This document shows positions 25,119 to 34,610 of a stretch of DNA of 36,211 nt, one piece after another. Below the pieces are notes generated by a model, which was given only the letters and a program-made list of their open reading frames with translations, made no database searches and was not told the DNA's origin. A program made the position numbers and the translations under genes. Source of the stretch: Deltaproteobacteria bacterium (GTDB lineage Bacteria > Desulfobacterota > DSM-4660 > Desulfatiglandales > HGW-15). The DNA lies in NCBI GenBank assembly GCA_016930835.1, contig JAFGGA010000078.1:1-36211 (forward strand). Direction: 5' to 3'. Every line of letters begins with the position of its first letter. The first letter of the stretch is position 1.

Positions 25119-25256
25119 TTAGATTTTTGAAAAACTTGGCGCGTACCTATGGATTCCGCGATCAAGTCGCGGAATGACTAGCCAAGTTTTTGGTTACGCG
25201 ACTGCAAATGTTCACCTCTGGTTTTTGCATTCGGTCATTCCGCGATCGAGTCGGGG
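25119..25256. repeat. Inverted-repeat element family B, copy 1
   Basis: AAAAACTTGGC (25130-25140) pairs with GCCAAGTTTTT (25181-25191) around a hairpin ATTCCGCGA/TCGCGGAAT. The following 60 bp also match the copy at 36092-36211, including GGTTTTTGC and GGTCATTCC. Non-coding. Confidence 0.75.
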
Positions 25257-25381
25257 AACTCAATCCTTTGGATTTAGAAAAACCAAAATTGTTAAGATTA
25301 TTATTCGGATACGCAGCATAACGACAGGTCAGCTTTTTGTTAAATGGTTTGAATTTCATAAAAAAATAAAGGAGATGAAGT

Positions 25382-25498
25382 ATGGCTAATTTTTTGTTTG
25401 TGTTAAGCCAGGATGACAATGAGAAGGCGACTAGGTGTTTTCAATTCGCCAAAAAGGTTACCGGGGTTTGCTGGCGTTTAAGAAAGATCGATGGATAG
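25382..25498 (+). pseudogene. Truncated DsrE-family gene (38 codons)
   Basis: A short frame with a strong ribosome site (AAGGAGATGAAGT before ATG). Its first 24 residues, M-A-N-F-L-F-V-L-S-Q-D-D-N-E-K-A-T-R-C-F-Q-F-A-K, match the start of DsrE-type sulfur-transfer proteins, which are usually about 115-120 residues. After that the sequence becomes unrelated and stops at TAG, overlapping the next gene start by 8 nt. It is either a 3'-deleted DsrE gene or a leader whose translation now feeds the downstream gene. The missing part includes any catalytic cysteine. Confidence 0.6.
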
Positions 25499-26471
25499 AG
25501 CCCGGGGTGTTGGCAAACCATTCTATCCGTCGCGATTACAAGACGATATAAAGTCTATCAAAAAGGTGTTTAGACATCATCTCAAAATTATTTTTTTCTT
25601 GTTATCCTTTTGGATTTGTGATCCTGCATTATTGTCGTATGCAAAGGACTCCTTTATGAATCCATCTCAGGTCCAATGGTCCGGGCTATATTATCAGACC
25701 CATGTGCTGTTTTTCCCTGCTAAGGTCAATATCCATTTGAGTCAGATCCATTTGTCTGCTTCCCAAGAAGCTATGCTCATACCCAAGCAAGGCCAAGGAG
25801 TGATGGCTCGGACGGATCCATCTTTTCGAATCGATATTTATTCCAAGATCGTGAGTCGGAGTTCCTTGATCAAGCTCTGGTTTGATCCGGATGGCATGTC
25901 CTTTCAACGTACCCAAATTGAGACTGGTGGTAAAAAGAGGATAAAAACCTACCGCATCCTGACTAATGGTTTCTACTCGCGTGAGATCAAGCCCGATAAA
26001 GATGAAGGGGATCTACCGCCAGATAAATGGTCTCTGGTAAATGATGGTTTTAAAATTTTTACCGAGATGCCTCCCCATGGGACCGTGATCTCCGAACCTT
26101 CTGCCCTTTTTTACCTGGTTTCCGCATCAGCGTTAAATATGCCGGGTGATGAAAGGATCGAATATATATTCACGAAGCATGGCATTTATCAGGTTAGACT
26201 CCATGCCGCTGAGTATGATACGATTAAAATGGAATATGAGATCAGTGAAGGTGGGATTGTAAAAACAAGCGCCGGAAAACACGAAACCCTTAGTATCCGG
26301 ATGAGCGCCGTACCTCTAGATCCTTTGGAGAAAAATGAGTTTGAGTTATTGGGATTAAAGAAAGATATCCATCTTTACATGGACCCGAGAACAAGGGTGT
26401 TGCTCCAGATCAGTGGTAGGTCGGATATTGTCGGGCGTATGGATATTAAACTGAAAAAGGTGATATTTTAA
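25491..26471 (+). CDS. Exported DUF3108-like protein
   Basis: A 326-residue protein with a hydrophobic export segment at about residues 32-50. The mature part has the character of DUF3108: repeated beta strands, W-F-D-P-D-G-M-S-F, then S-A-L-F-Y-L-V-S-A, and near the end D-P-R-T-R-V-L-L-Q-I-S-G with V-G-R-M-D-I-K-L. DUF3108 proteins are periplasmic or outer-membrane beta proteins of unknown role. The 30-residue stretch before the export segment is unusually long and begins inside the DsrE remnant, so the natural start may have been lost or changed by that deletion. Confidence 0.65.
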   Translation: MDRARGVGKPFYPSRLQDDIKSIKKVFRHHLKIIFFLLSFWICDPALLSYAKDSFMNPSQVQWSGLYYQTHVLFFPAKVNIHLSQIHLSASQEAMLIPKQGQGVMARTDPSFRIDIYSKIVSRSSLIKLWFDPDGMSFQRTQIETGGKKRIKTYRILTNGFYSREIKPDKDEGDLPPDKWSLVNDGFKIFTEMPPHGTVISEPSALFYLVSASALNMPGDERIEYIFTKHGIYQVRLHAAEYDTIKMEYEISEGGIVKTSAGKHETLSIRMSAVPLDPLEKNEFELLGLKKDIHLYMDPRTRVLLQISGRSDIVGRMDIKLKKVIF

Positions 26472-26539
26472 CGGAAAGAATTTCCCCTCCATGGGATGGA
26501 GAAATCGATCAAGGATTCGAGGGTGTTGTTTTAAGGAAA

Positions 26540-27709
26540 ATGATGGAACAAATCTTTTTAAAAAAAGGGAAGGAAAGACCTATTTTACAACGGCATCCTT
26601 GGGTATTTTCGGGCGCCATAGGGCAAAAGAGGGATATTGTGGACGGGCAGATCGTTGCCGTATGCGATGCCAATGGCAGCCATTTAGGATATGGATATTA
26701 TAACAGCCGCTCACAAATCGCGGTTCGCATGCTCTCTTTCGGGACTGAAAAGGTGGATAAGGATTTTTTGGCAAATCGTATCCGAATGGCTTATGAAAAG
26801 AGAAGATCGAATCCGTGTTTAAAAAATACGAATGCCTTCAGAATAATCTTTTCCGAGGGCGATTTTCTGCCGGGATTGATTGTCGATGAGTATAACAGCC
26901 ACCTGGTCATTCAAATACTAACCCTTGGCATGGAGATGCTTCGGAATACGCTTTTGGAATTATTATTAGATATTTTGGCTCCTGTGAGTATTTACGACCG
27001 AAGTGATCACCCGGCCCGGATTATTGAGGGGCTTACTCCACGGGCAGGTCAGATATGGGGCCTAACGCCGGATGAGGTCATTATCCATGAAAATGGAATG
27101 GTTTTCGGTGTGGATATTCAAACAGGCCAAAAAACCGGCTTTTTTTTAGACCAAAGAGATAACCGCGGAGTGATCAGGGAGATCTCACGAGATAAGCATG
27201 TACTGGATCTCTTTTGTTATTCAGGCGGGTTTAGTGTGGCGGCCTGTTTGGGGGGCGCAAAAGAGGTGGTATCCGTGGATTCGTCGGAAAAGGCCTTAAG
27301 CAGCGTGGAGAGAAATATCGCCCTCAATCAAATCCAGCATTCTCCTATATTCATACGCGGTGATGTATTCAAGTACCTCAGGCGGGAATCCATTCCCAGT
27401 GATTTGATTATTATTGATCCTCCAAGTTTCACGAAGAATAGAGGGGCCGTCAAGGATGCCTGCCGAGGATATAAAGATTTGAACCTGCAGGTCTTTCAGA
27501 AATGCCATAAAGGCTCGATTGTGGTGTCATGTTCGTGTTCCCGCTTTATCGATATGGATCTTTTCCAAAAAGTGGTCTTTTCCGCAGCCGCGGACTCAGG
27601 AAGAAACGTCTCTTTTTTCAAAAAATCCCATCAGCCGCCGGATCATCCGGTTAATATATTCCATCCCGAATCGGAGTATTTGAAATCCCTTCTTCTTCAT
27701 GTCGAGTAG
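26540..27709 (+). CDS. rlmI: Class I SAM-dependent rRNA methyltransferase, RlmI-like
   Basis: A 389-residue protein with an N-terminal PUA domain (residues 1-70, R-H-P-W-V-F-S-G-A-I) and a Rossmann methyltransferase domain: V-L-D-L-F-C-Y-S-G-G-F at 221-231 binds S-adenosylmethionine, and I-I-D-P-P-S-F is the catalytic region. Q-T-G-Q-K-T-G-F-F-L-D-Q-R-D-N-R at 194-209 is characteristic of the RlmI/RlmK group, which makes 5-methylcytosine in 23S rRNA. Length is normal. A second ATG directly follows the first and may be the true start, given AAGGA 5 nt before it. Confidence 0.88.
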   Translation: MMEQIFLKKGKERPILQRHPWVFSGAIGQKRDIVDGQIVAVCDANGSHLGYGYYNSRSQIAVRMLSFGTEKVDKDFLANRIRMAYEKRRSNPCLKNTNAFRIIFSEGDFLPGLIVDEYNSHLVIQILTLGMEMLRNTLLELLLDILAPVSIYDRSDHPARIIEGLTPRAGQIWGLTPDEVIIHENGMVFGVDIQTGQKTGFFLDQRDNRGVIREISRDKHVLDLFCYSGGFSVAACLGGAKEVVSVDSSEKALSSVERNIALNQIQHSPIFIRGDVFKYLRRESIPSDLIIIDPPSFTKNRGAVKDACRGYKDLNLQVFQKCHKGSIVVSCSCSRFIDMDLFQKVVFSAAADSGRNVSFFKKSHQPPDHPVNIFHPESEYLKSLLLHVE

Positions 27710-27998
27710 TAATCGGATTGAGCTCAGGGGAGCTTTATTAACAATTGACCCAAGCAGGACCCTGTGGCATATTGATAATATGCTGCATGGGCATCTCTAC
27801 ATTGAGTGATGAATATCCGGGGCTTCATGTTCAAATCAACAGTATCCTCGATCAGGATTCCAGGGTTCGAGTGAAATGCTGAAAACTACAAGAATGAAAT
27901 GTTCGATAAAAGCCTCGTTTGATATTAGGGGTCATTGGCTGAAGAATCGAGCATTGTGATCCGGCTAAGAGGTTTCAAATAAAAAGTGAGGTTTTTTT

Positions 27999-29363
27999 GT
28001 GGAGACCATACTGATTGTTGATGATGAAAAAAATTACAGGGTCGTTTTAGAAGCACTTCTCGGTTCGGAGGGCTACGAAACCATTACGGCCGAAAATGCC
28101 GACGAAGCCCTTCGTCAAGTGAGGAAGGCTGATTTGGATCTGGTGATTACGGATATGAAGATGGGCGGCATGAGCGGAATGCAGCTCCTTGAGGAATCCA
28201 AGAAAATTAAGCCGGACCTTCCCGTTATTATGATGACGGCATATGGCACCATTGAGATGGCTGTTGAGGCCATGAAAAAGCATGCCTATGATTACATCAC
28301 CAAGCCTTTTAAAAATGAAGAGCTTAAACTGACCATTAAAAAGGCATTGGAAAATTATCGGTTGGTCAAAGAAAATCGACTCCTGAGCGAGGCCCTTACA
28401 GATCGTTATCGATACGGTAATATAATCGGTAAGAGCAAGTCCATGCAGAAGATATATGATATGATCAATAAAGTCGCTCAATCGAAGGCGTCCGTAATGA
28501 TCACGGGAGCATCGGGCACCGGTAAGGAACTTATTGCCAAAGCAATTCATTATAACAGCACCAGAAAGGACCGCCCCTTCATTTCCATTAATTGTGGCGC
28601 CTTAACCGAGACTTTGCTTGAGAGTGAGATGTTCGGACATGAAAGAGGGGCCTTTACAGGGGCCGTGGCCATGAGAAAGGGACGATTTGAGTTGGCTGAC
28701 GGGGGCACCCTTTTCCTTGATGAAGTCAGTGAGATGTCGCCCCCACTCCAGGTGAAGCTTCTTCGCGTGCTCCAGGAGATGGAATTTGAGAGGGTAGGCG
28801 GCACCAGAAGTATTCGAGTGGACGTGAGGATCTTATCCGCGTCCAATAAAGATATGAAAGAGGAAGTGGAGAAGGGGTTGTTTCGGGATGATCTTTTTTT
28901 TCGCCTTAATGTCATCCATATTGAGGTACCGCCCTTAAAACAACGAAGTGAAGACATTCACCTACTGGTGAATCACTTTATTGAAAAATACAAGAGGGAA
29001 AAGAACAGAAAGGATATGACATTGAGCCCCGAAGCATGGAAGGTTATCTATAACTATCATTGGCCCGGCAATATCAGGGAGTTGGAAAATATTATTGAAC
29101 GGGCCGTGGTTTTAAATTCGAGCGGCATAATAGGCATTGAGGATCTGCCGGAAGATATCCTTGGCAGAAAAGAAGACCTGGATGTGGACCGTTTTGTCCC
29201 TTTAAATGCCCCGTTACAGGCAACCCTTGAGCAGATCGAAGAAAAAATGATCCGTAGGGCCCTGGCAAAATGCGGCAATGTCCAATCCCACGCCGCGCAG
29301 ATGATCGGTATCACACGTAGTCTTTTCCAGCACAAGATGAAGAAGTACAACATCGTCATATAG
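27999..29363 (+). CDS. Sigma-54-dependent response regulator, NtrC family
   Basis: A 454-residue protein with three domains. The receiver domain (1-115) has D8-D9, the phosphorylated D52 in V-I-T-D-M-K, and K102. The AAA+ domain (140-380) has Walker A G-A-S-G-T-G-K-E (170-177), the sigma-54 contact loop G-A-F-T-G-A (217-222) and Walker B G-T-L-F-L-D-E. The C-terminal Fis-type helix-turn-helix contains S-H-A-A-Q-M-I-G-I-T-R. It activates sigma-54 promoters after phosphorylation. No sensor kinase lies beside it, so its signal and targets are unknown. The start is GTG, with GTGAGG upstream. Confidence 0.93.
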   Translation: METILIVDDEKNYRVVLEALLGSEGYETITAENADEALRQVRKADLDLVITDMKMGGMSGMQLLEESKKIKPDLPVIMMTAYGTIEMAVEAMKKHAYDYITKPFKNEELKLTIKKALENYRLVKENRLLSEALTDRYRYGNIIGKSKSMQKIYDMINKVAQSKASVMITGASGTGKELIAKAIHYNSTRKDRPFISINCGALTETLLESEMFGHERGAFTGAVAMRKGRFELADGGTLFLDEVSEMSPPLQVKLLRVLQEMEFERVGGTRSIRVDVRILSASNKDMKEEVEKGLFRDDLFFRLNVIHIEVPPLKQRSEDIHLLVNHFIEKYKREKNRKDMTLSPEAWKVIYNYHWPGNIRELENIIERAVVLNSSGIIGIEDLPEDILGRKEDLDVDRFVPLNAPLQATLEQIEEKMIRRALAKCGNVQSHAAQMIGITRSLFQHKMKKYNIVI

Positions 29364-29441
29364 CTGTTTAAAAGGTTAAACCGAAAATTGTTAAGGAATT
29401 TAGATGGGATAGCCGAAAATGAACTTGCGGGCCCATACCTT

Positions 29442-29464
29442 AAGTACAATATTTTGTACTTTTT
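29442..29464 (+). terminator. Terminator-like hairpin after the NtrC-type gene
   Basis: AAGTACAA pairs perfectly with TTGTACTT around TATT and is followed by a T-rich run. It lies 78 nt after the regulator stop. The stem is AT-rich, so the stronger site may be the hairpin at 29625. Confidence 0.5.
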
Positions 29465-29624
29465 CTTTGAAAATAAAAACAGTATGGAAATGATGAGTTT
29501 GAATATTATCTCGTGAAAACAGACAGTTAGGATTGATCTGAGATGAATGTTTTCTGTTGGCAAGGTAATTGCAGAATATCAAGACAACCAAGACAACCAC
29601 TTTGAAAGAAAACTCTTTCCTCCT

Positions 29625-29659
29625 AAAAAACCAACCTGACTCCCCCGGGTTGGTTTTTT
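29625..29659. terminator. Bidirectional terminator between convergent genes
   Basis: A perfect 12-bp stem, AAAAAACCAACC with GGTTGGTTTTTT, around an 11-nt loop. Runs of A on one side and T on the other provide U-tracts in both directions. It lies between the NtrC-type gene (+) and era (-). Confidence 0.85.
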
Positions 29660-29660
29660 A

Positions 29661-30572
29661 TTAGTACCCCAACCTCCTCAAAGCCTTTGTGTCTTTACCC
29701 CAATTTTTTTCCACCTTAACGGTTAGATCCAGAAATATATGTACTCCAAAGATCTTTTCCAGCTCCAGTCGAGCAGCCCGCCCAATGGCCCTGATCATCT
29801 TTCCCCCATGACCGATCACAATGGCCTTTTGGGAATCCGATTCCACAAAGATCCGGGCGGATACGGATAAAAGGATTTTATTGGGATTTTCCGTTAACCG
29901 GTCAACGACCACTGCCGAAGAGTAAGGTATTTCTTTTTTTGTGTGGATATAGATCTTCTCCCGGATGATCTCTGCTATCAGAAATGGGTCCGATTGATCG
30001 GTTTTCATATCTTCCGGGAAAAAGGCCGGACCGGGTGAAAGCCGTTTTTTCAATTCTCTGATGATCTGAGCCGTCCCATCTCCGTTTAATGCGGAAATAG
30101 GGATGATGTTCTCAAAGAGGCCCTGTTTTTGGTAAAAATCGATAATGGGTAAGAGTTCCATTTTTCGGCCTTTATCGATCTTGTTGATCATGAGCAAGCG
30201 GGGTTTATGGATGTCTTTAAGGTGTTTTAGGATCAATTGGATTTCTGGAGTATCATATCGGGACATCTCAATAACCACCATCACGATATCAACCTCAAAG
30301 AATGCCTCCTTGGCCGATGCCACCATGCTTTTATGTAATAATGTCTGGGTATGGTGGATTCCCGGGGTATCGATAAAGACCATCTGGAAATCCTTCGCAT
30401 GATAGATTCCCATGATTCGATTCCTTGTGGTCTGGGGTTTGGGGGAGACAATAGCGACCTTGGTTCCCAAAAGCCTGTTTAAGAGGGTTGATTTTCCCGC
30501 ATTGGGAGGTCCCACAATGGCTATGAAGCCGGATAAAAATGGAGAGTGTGCGTGTCGTATGGCATCCGTCAT
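29661..30572 (-). CDS. era: GTPase Era
   Basis: A 303-residue GTPase of normal Era length. It has Walker A G-P-P-N-A-G-K-S (21-28), the switch region P-Q-T-T-R-N-R, D-T-P-G for G3, and N-K-I-D for G4. The C-terminal KH domain includes I-V-I-G-H-G-G-K-M-I-R-A-I-G. Era binds the 3' end of 16S rRNA and helps assemble the 30S subunit. Its ATG overlaps the stop of the radical-SAM gene by 4 nt, so translation is coupled. The order rnc, radical SAM, era runs in one direction. Confidence 0.95.
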   Translation of the reverse strand: MTDAIRHAHSPFLSGFIAIVGPPNAGKSTLLNRLLGTKVAIVSPKPQTTRNRIMGIYHAKDFQMVFIDTPGIHHTQTLLHKSMVASAKEAFFEVDIVMVVIEMSRYDTPEIQLILKHLKDIHKPRLLMINKIDKGRKMELLPIIDFYQKQGLFENIIPISALNGDGTAQIIRELKKRLSPGPAFFPEDMKTDQSDPFLIAEIIREKIYIHTKKEIPYSSAVVVDRLTENPNKILLSVSARIFVESDSQKAIVIGHGGKMIRAIGRAARLELEKIFGVHIFLDLTVKVEKNWGKDTKALRRLGY

Positions 30573-31621
30573 GTCTTGAGCCTATCGATCGCCAATCGCC
30601 CGGAAGGTATGGAATCATCCGGTTTGACATAAACCACTTTAGCGCCTGTTTTGCGCTCGATCAAATCCAGGCCTTGATTCTTATAACCCCTGATGAGCGG
30701 GATCTCCCTGTTCGGGGATCGAATGCCGAAACGTTGGGTCTCTTTAAACCGAGGTAGATATGAACCGATGCGATTCTGATGGATACCGGAACGAACCAGA
30801 AAGCCAAAGGCCTCATGCCACGGACCTGCCACGATCTCACCTTTTTGCGTTAGAGAGGGTGATGCCATCAGTCCCATACGGATGACAGGGATATCCCGAT
30901 CCTCTAATCGGCGACAACTATCCATGCAGACGGAAACAGCCTCTCCAAGGGATAAGGGTTTGTATTTGCCGGAATGATAAAGCTTTTCCAATTCAGTCCC
31001 TTTGATCACGATGGTCGGGTATAATCGAATCATATGGGGCTTGATGTCGATTACTTTTTGAATACCCGCCATAAACCGTTCCTTTGAATCCCCAGGAAGA
31101 CCCGGCATCAGTTGAATGCCCAACCGAAAACCGTATTTTTTGACAAGTCGGATGGATTCCATTACATCTTCAACGGTGTAGCCGCGTTCGGATAATCTCA
31201 ATACATCGCGATCAAGAGACTGGACCCCCAGTTCAATGGTTGAAACACCAAGGTCTTTTATCAACTCAAGGCCCTTCTGATGAATGGCATCCGGCCGGGT
31301 GGATATACGAATGCTTTGAAAATGCCCTTGTTTCAGGTATGGCTCCACCGCTTCAAGCAATTCAATCATTTTGAAGGCAGGCAAACGCGTAAATGTTCCC
31401 CCATAAAAGGCAACTTCCCTGGGCGAATTATTCGATCGGGGTGGTGAGAATGTTTTTGATGCAAGGGCACTATCAAGGATTTGTCTGACATGGGCACCCC
31501 CGATCACCGAGTTTGTTTGGGTGGTTATGGTCTCTTGGTTGCAAAAGATACATCGGTTCGGACATCCCAGGTTAGGGATGAATATGGGGACGATTAATGA
31601 TTTGTTTGCCCGGATAGACAA
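30569..31621 (-). CDS. Radical SAM protein, Elp3-like
   Basis: A 350-residue protein with C20-x-x-x-C24-x-x-C27 (C-P-N-R-C-I-F-C), which holds the 4Fe-4S cluster, followed by A-F-Y-G-G-T-F and I-E-L-G-V-Q-S-L-D. This is the radical SAM arrangement of the Elp3/coproporphyrinogen-oxidase-like group. The substrate is unknown, probably a nucleic acid or tRNA given its position between rnc and era. The start is TTG at 31621 with GGGAGG 7 nt upstream, lying 28 nt inside the end of rnc. Confidence 0.9.
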   Translation of the reverse strand: MSIRANKSLIVPIFIPNLGCPNRCIFCNQETITTQTNSVIGGAHVRQILDSALASKTFSPPRSNNSPREVAFYGGTFTRLPAFKMIELLEAVEPYLKQGHFQSIRISTRPDAIHQKGLELIKDLGVSTIELGVQSLDRDVLRLSERGYTVEDVMESIRLVKKYGFRLGIQLMPGLPGDSKERFMAGIQKVIDIKPHMIRLYPTIVIKGTELEKLYHSGKYKPLSLGEAVSVCMDSCRRLEDRDIPVIRMGLMASPSLTQKGEIVAGPWHEAFGFLVRSGIHQNRIGSYLPRFKETQRFGIRSPNREIPLIRGYKNQGLDLIERKTGAKVVYVKPDDSIPSGRLAIDRLKT

Positions 31622-32334
31622 TGAAATGCCTCCCTTGCCGCGTGTTGCTCAGCCTCTTTTTTGCTTTTACCGATTCCTTCGGCTATGATCGTACCATTAA
31701 TCCTGATGACCACCTTGAAGGTCCTATTATGGGCAGGTCCACTTTCGTGGATATGCCTGTATTCAGGTCTTGTTTTATAGAAATCTTGGGTGAATTCCTG
31801 AAGCAGGCTTTTATAGTCATCATTGATATTCCCTGAGTCGATTTGTTCGATGAGGGGGAAGAAAAGGTGTTGGATGACTTGCTTGGTCCTCTCAAAACCA
31901 GCATCCAGGTATATGGCCCCCAGCATGGCCTCCACGGTGTTGGCAAGGATGGAGGGTTTTTTTCTCCCGTTCGTGGATTCCTCACCTTTGCCCAATAATA
32001 TATAGTTTCCGAGGTTTAGTTCATCAGCGATTTGAACCAGTCCCTTTTCATTGACCACCGCGGCGCGAAATTTGGAAAGATCCCCCTCCTTGGCATTTTT
32101 AAAATGATCCATCAGGATATGGCTCACGGCCAGGTCCAAGACGGCATCGCCTAAAAATTCCAATCGTTCATTGTCTTTCAATCCAGGGACCCCCAGTTCG
32201 TTGACAAAGGATGAATGCCGGAATGCTTCTTCCAAAAGTTGTATCCGGTTAAAAGAATAATCAAGTCTTTCAAACAGTATATCCAAATTATTGATTATCG
32301 ACTTTTGCTCTTGTTCCATGGTCACGATGTGCAT
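31594..32334 (-). CDS. rnc: Ribonuclease III
   Basis: A 246-residue enzyme with the RNase III signature N-E-R-L-E-F-L-G-D-A-V-L-D at 55-67, a second acidic motif near residue 130 (E-A-M-L-G-A-I-Y-L-D-A-G), and a C-terminal double-stranded-RNA-binding domain ending in K-K-E-A-E-Q-H-A-A-R-E-A. It cleaves structured RNA, including the 30S rRNA precursor. The ATG at 32334 lacks a clear ribosome site; a second Met five residues on (32319) is possible. Confidence 0.93.
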   Translation of the reverse strand: MHIVTMEQEQKSIINNLDILFERLDYSFNRIQLLEEAFRHSSFVNELGVPGLKDNERLEFLGDAVLDLAVSHILMDHFKNAKEGDLSKFRAAVVNEKGLVQIADELNLGNYILLGKGEESTNGRKKPSILANTVEAMLGAIYLDAGFERTKQVIQHLFFPLIEQIDSGNINDDYKSLLQEFTQDFYKTRPEYRHIHESGPAHNRTFKVVIRINGTIIAEGIGKSKKEAEQHAAREAFHCLSGQTNH

Positions 32335-32431
32335 TCCATAAACTTTAGGCCTTTTTAGCCTGATTATGGCAGAAAAGTCCAGCTTATTTGCATGGCCAAA
32401 AGATTTTGATTTTAATATCCAAATATGATAG

Positions 32432-32761
<330 letters not shown>

Positions 32762-32811
32762 ACCGGATATGACGATTATGTAACGATTGAAGAGAAAAGG
32801 GTCGCCTGATT

Positions 32812-33996
32812 GTGGGAAAGAAAAATAAGTCAAAAAAAAATAAGCATGGATTATCTTCCTTTATCTCAACCGAAGAACAAACCCGCCTGGAATCACTCCT
32901 TAAAGATCATAAAAAGATTAATCTGGAAAACCCTCGAGAGCAAATCAAAGGCCCCGAGTTTGCGTTGGCATTTTTAGAAAGACTCCCTATTGACGATCCC
33001 GGTATGGTCTCGGTGATCTCATCCATACGGGAGCACTTTAACGAAAAAGAAGTACAAAAAGCCGTTAAAAAAATGATTTTCAGGTTAAAACAAAGAGGTA
33101 TTTCCATCCCGGACCCAGAAGATGAAACCCCTCCTGTTATGATCAGGAGATCGGCTGAAAGCCCGGAACCAAAGGCTTATCTAGGTGTTTTTGACGGGGC
33201 CGGTAATCGAGGGATACTGATCCATATCCCCCAGATCCCGAAGGATGTGATTATGGGCATCGGGGTCATAAGCAGCGAGCAAGGCATAGATCAATTTATC
33301 TATGTGCGATACAGCAAGAAACAGGCAAAAGCGGTCCAAGAAATCTTTAACAAGCAGTGCGGCACGGTCATTGAGACAACGGTGCAACATGCCGTGTCGA
33401 TCTTGGAGAAGTCGTATCTGAAAACCCAACGTAACGAGGCCACTGAGACATACCTTCAGTTCAGACCGTGGGTATTGGAACATGGCCCGATGCTTGACCA
33501 TCCCATCATTCACGAGTTTATCCCACCTGAAAGCCTATCAAAGGAGGTGTTAACGGAGTCCATGATTGATAAGCTCCTTGATCATGAGTTCATGCAGTCA
33601 TGGTTAGAAGAACCGGAAAAAATAGTGCCCATTTTGGAGGAGATCTCCAGTGTGAATGAGAGCCTTATCCTCGTTAATGGGATACAAAAAAACGAGCGGA
33701 TACGAGAAATCAAAGAAAAAGCCGTTGAAACCCTCTATCCCGAAACCCGTCGATCGGTCATGAAAGAAAACCTCGAAGAGATGGCCTATTTATTTTACAA
33801 ACTGGGTCAGGAGGAATTTGCAAGATGGTCCGTTTTAGCGGCATCTTCGATGGTCAAGTGTTCATCATTGATGGTTAATCTTTTCCTAATGGCCTTAGTG
33901 GATCGTAGTGTTGAGTATTACACAATGCAGATGGATGCGCTTACAGAATCCGAGAAAGCAGGACATGATGATTCATCCGGTTTGATCCTGCCTTAA
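32812..33996 (+). CDS. Conserved hypothetical protein, 394 residues
   Basis: A soluble protein without signal peptide or membrane segment. Residues 1-12 are very basic (G-K-K-N-K-S-K-K-N-K-H). The next part is helical, and the segment from about 115 to 175, A-Y-L-G-V-F-D-G-A-G-N-R-G-I-L-I-H-I-P, is a possible beta region, followed by a helical C-terminal half with G-Q-E-E-F-A-R. I do not recognise a family. It starts with GTG after AAGGG, and yjbQ follows 37 nt later. Confidence 0.7.
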   Translation: MGKKNKSKKNKHGLSSFISTEEQTRLESLLKDHKKINLENPREQIKGPEFALAFLERLPIDDPGMVSVISSIREHFNEKEVQKAVKKMIFRLKQRGISIPDPEDETPPVMIRRSAESPEPKAYLGVFDGAGNRGILIHIPQIPKDVIMGIGVISSEQGIDQFIYVRYSKKQAKAVQEIFNKQCGTVIETTVQHAVSILEKSYLKTQRNEATETYLQFRPWVLEHGPMLDHPIIHEFIPPESLSKEVLTESMIDKLLDHEFMQSWLEEPEKIVPILEEISSVNESLILVNGIQKNERIREIKEKAVETLYPETRRSVMKENLEEMAYLFYKLGQEEFARWSVLAASSMVKCSSLMVNLFLMALVDRSVEYYTMQMDALTESEKAGHDDSSGLILP

Positions 33997-34033
33997 GGGT
34001 TTGAATAAAATGAGTTAAAATAAGGAGGATGCC

Positions 34034-34423
34034 ATGCCTAGATCATTTCACGTAAAAACAAGTGCCAGAACTGATATGGTTGATATCACGGCCCAGATTC
34101 AAGCCGCTATCTCCGAGTCCGGCAAATCGGATGGAGTGTGTACGGTCTTTATCCCCCATACTACCGCGGGGATCGTGATTAATGAGGGTGCGGATCCGGA
34201 TGTTTGTAATGATATCTTGGCAAAACTAAACGAGATGGTTCCACCTGACGCGGGTTATCAGCATACCGAAGGCAATGCCGACAGCCACATTAAGACGGCC
34301 CTGGTGGGGACAACCGCTTCCTTGATTGTTGAAAACGGTCGGCTTGTGCTGGGGACATGGCAGAAGATATTTTTTTGTGAATTTGATGGTCCCCGATCTC
34401 GCCAGGTTTATATTAAGATTTAA
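34034..34423 (+). CDS. yjbQ: YjbQ family protein (UPF0047, secondary thiamine-phosphate synthase)
   Basis: A 129-residue protein with the full UPF0047 pattern: F-I-P-H-T-T-A-G-I-V-I-N-E, D-P-D-V, then G-N-A-D-S-H-I-K and a C-terminal F-C-E-F-D-G-P-R-S-R. The family has weak thiamine-phosphate synthase activity and an uncertain main role. GGAGG precedes the ATG. Its length is typical. Confidence 0.92.
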   Translation: MPRSFHVKTSARTDMVDITAQIQAAISESGKSDGVCTVFIPHTTAGIVINEGADPDVCNDILAKLNEMVPPDAGYQHTEGNADSHIKTALVGTTASLIVENGRLVLGTWQKIFFCEFDGPRSRQVYIKI

Positions 34424-34459
34424 CGGACGCGAATGCGAAGAGATTTGCCTTTGCATCCA

Positions 34460-34546
34460 AGCTGCCAGTCATCAGCGATCAGCATTCAGCCAAAACCACT
34501 GAAAGCATCAATGGATGCTGCGATCAGCCAGTCGGATGGCTGAACG
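34460..34546. repeat. CAGCGATCAGC-type repeat pair
   Basis: GCTGCCAGTCATCAGCGATC on the left and GCTGCGATCAGCCAGTCGGA on the right bracket about 40 bp, including a TTCAGCC/GGCTGAA pair. Same dispersed family as 15343. Confidence 0.55.
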
Positions 34547-34610
34547 GTCCATCCATGAATATTTGAAACGACAGTGATTAAAATCATCCGATTCATAAGG
34601 GAGGTGAAAT

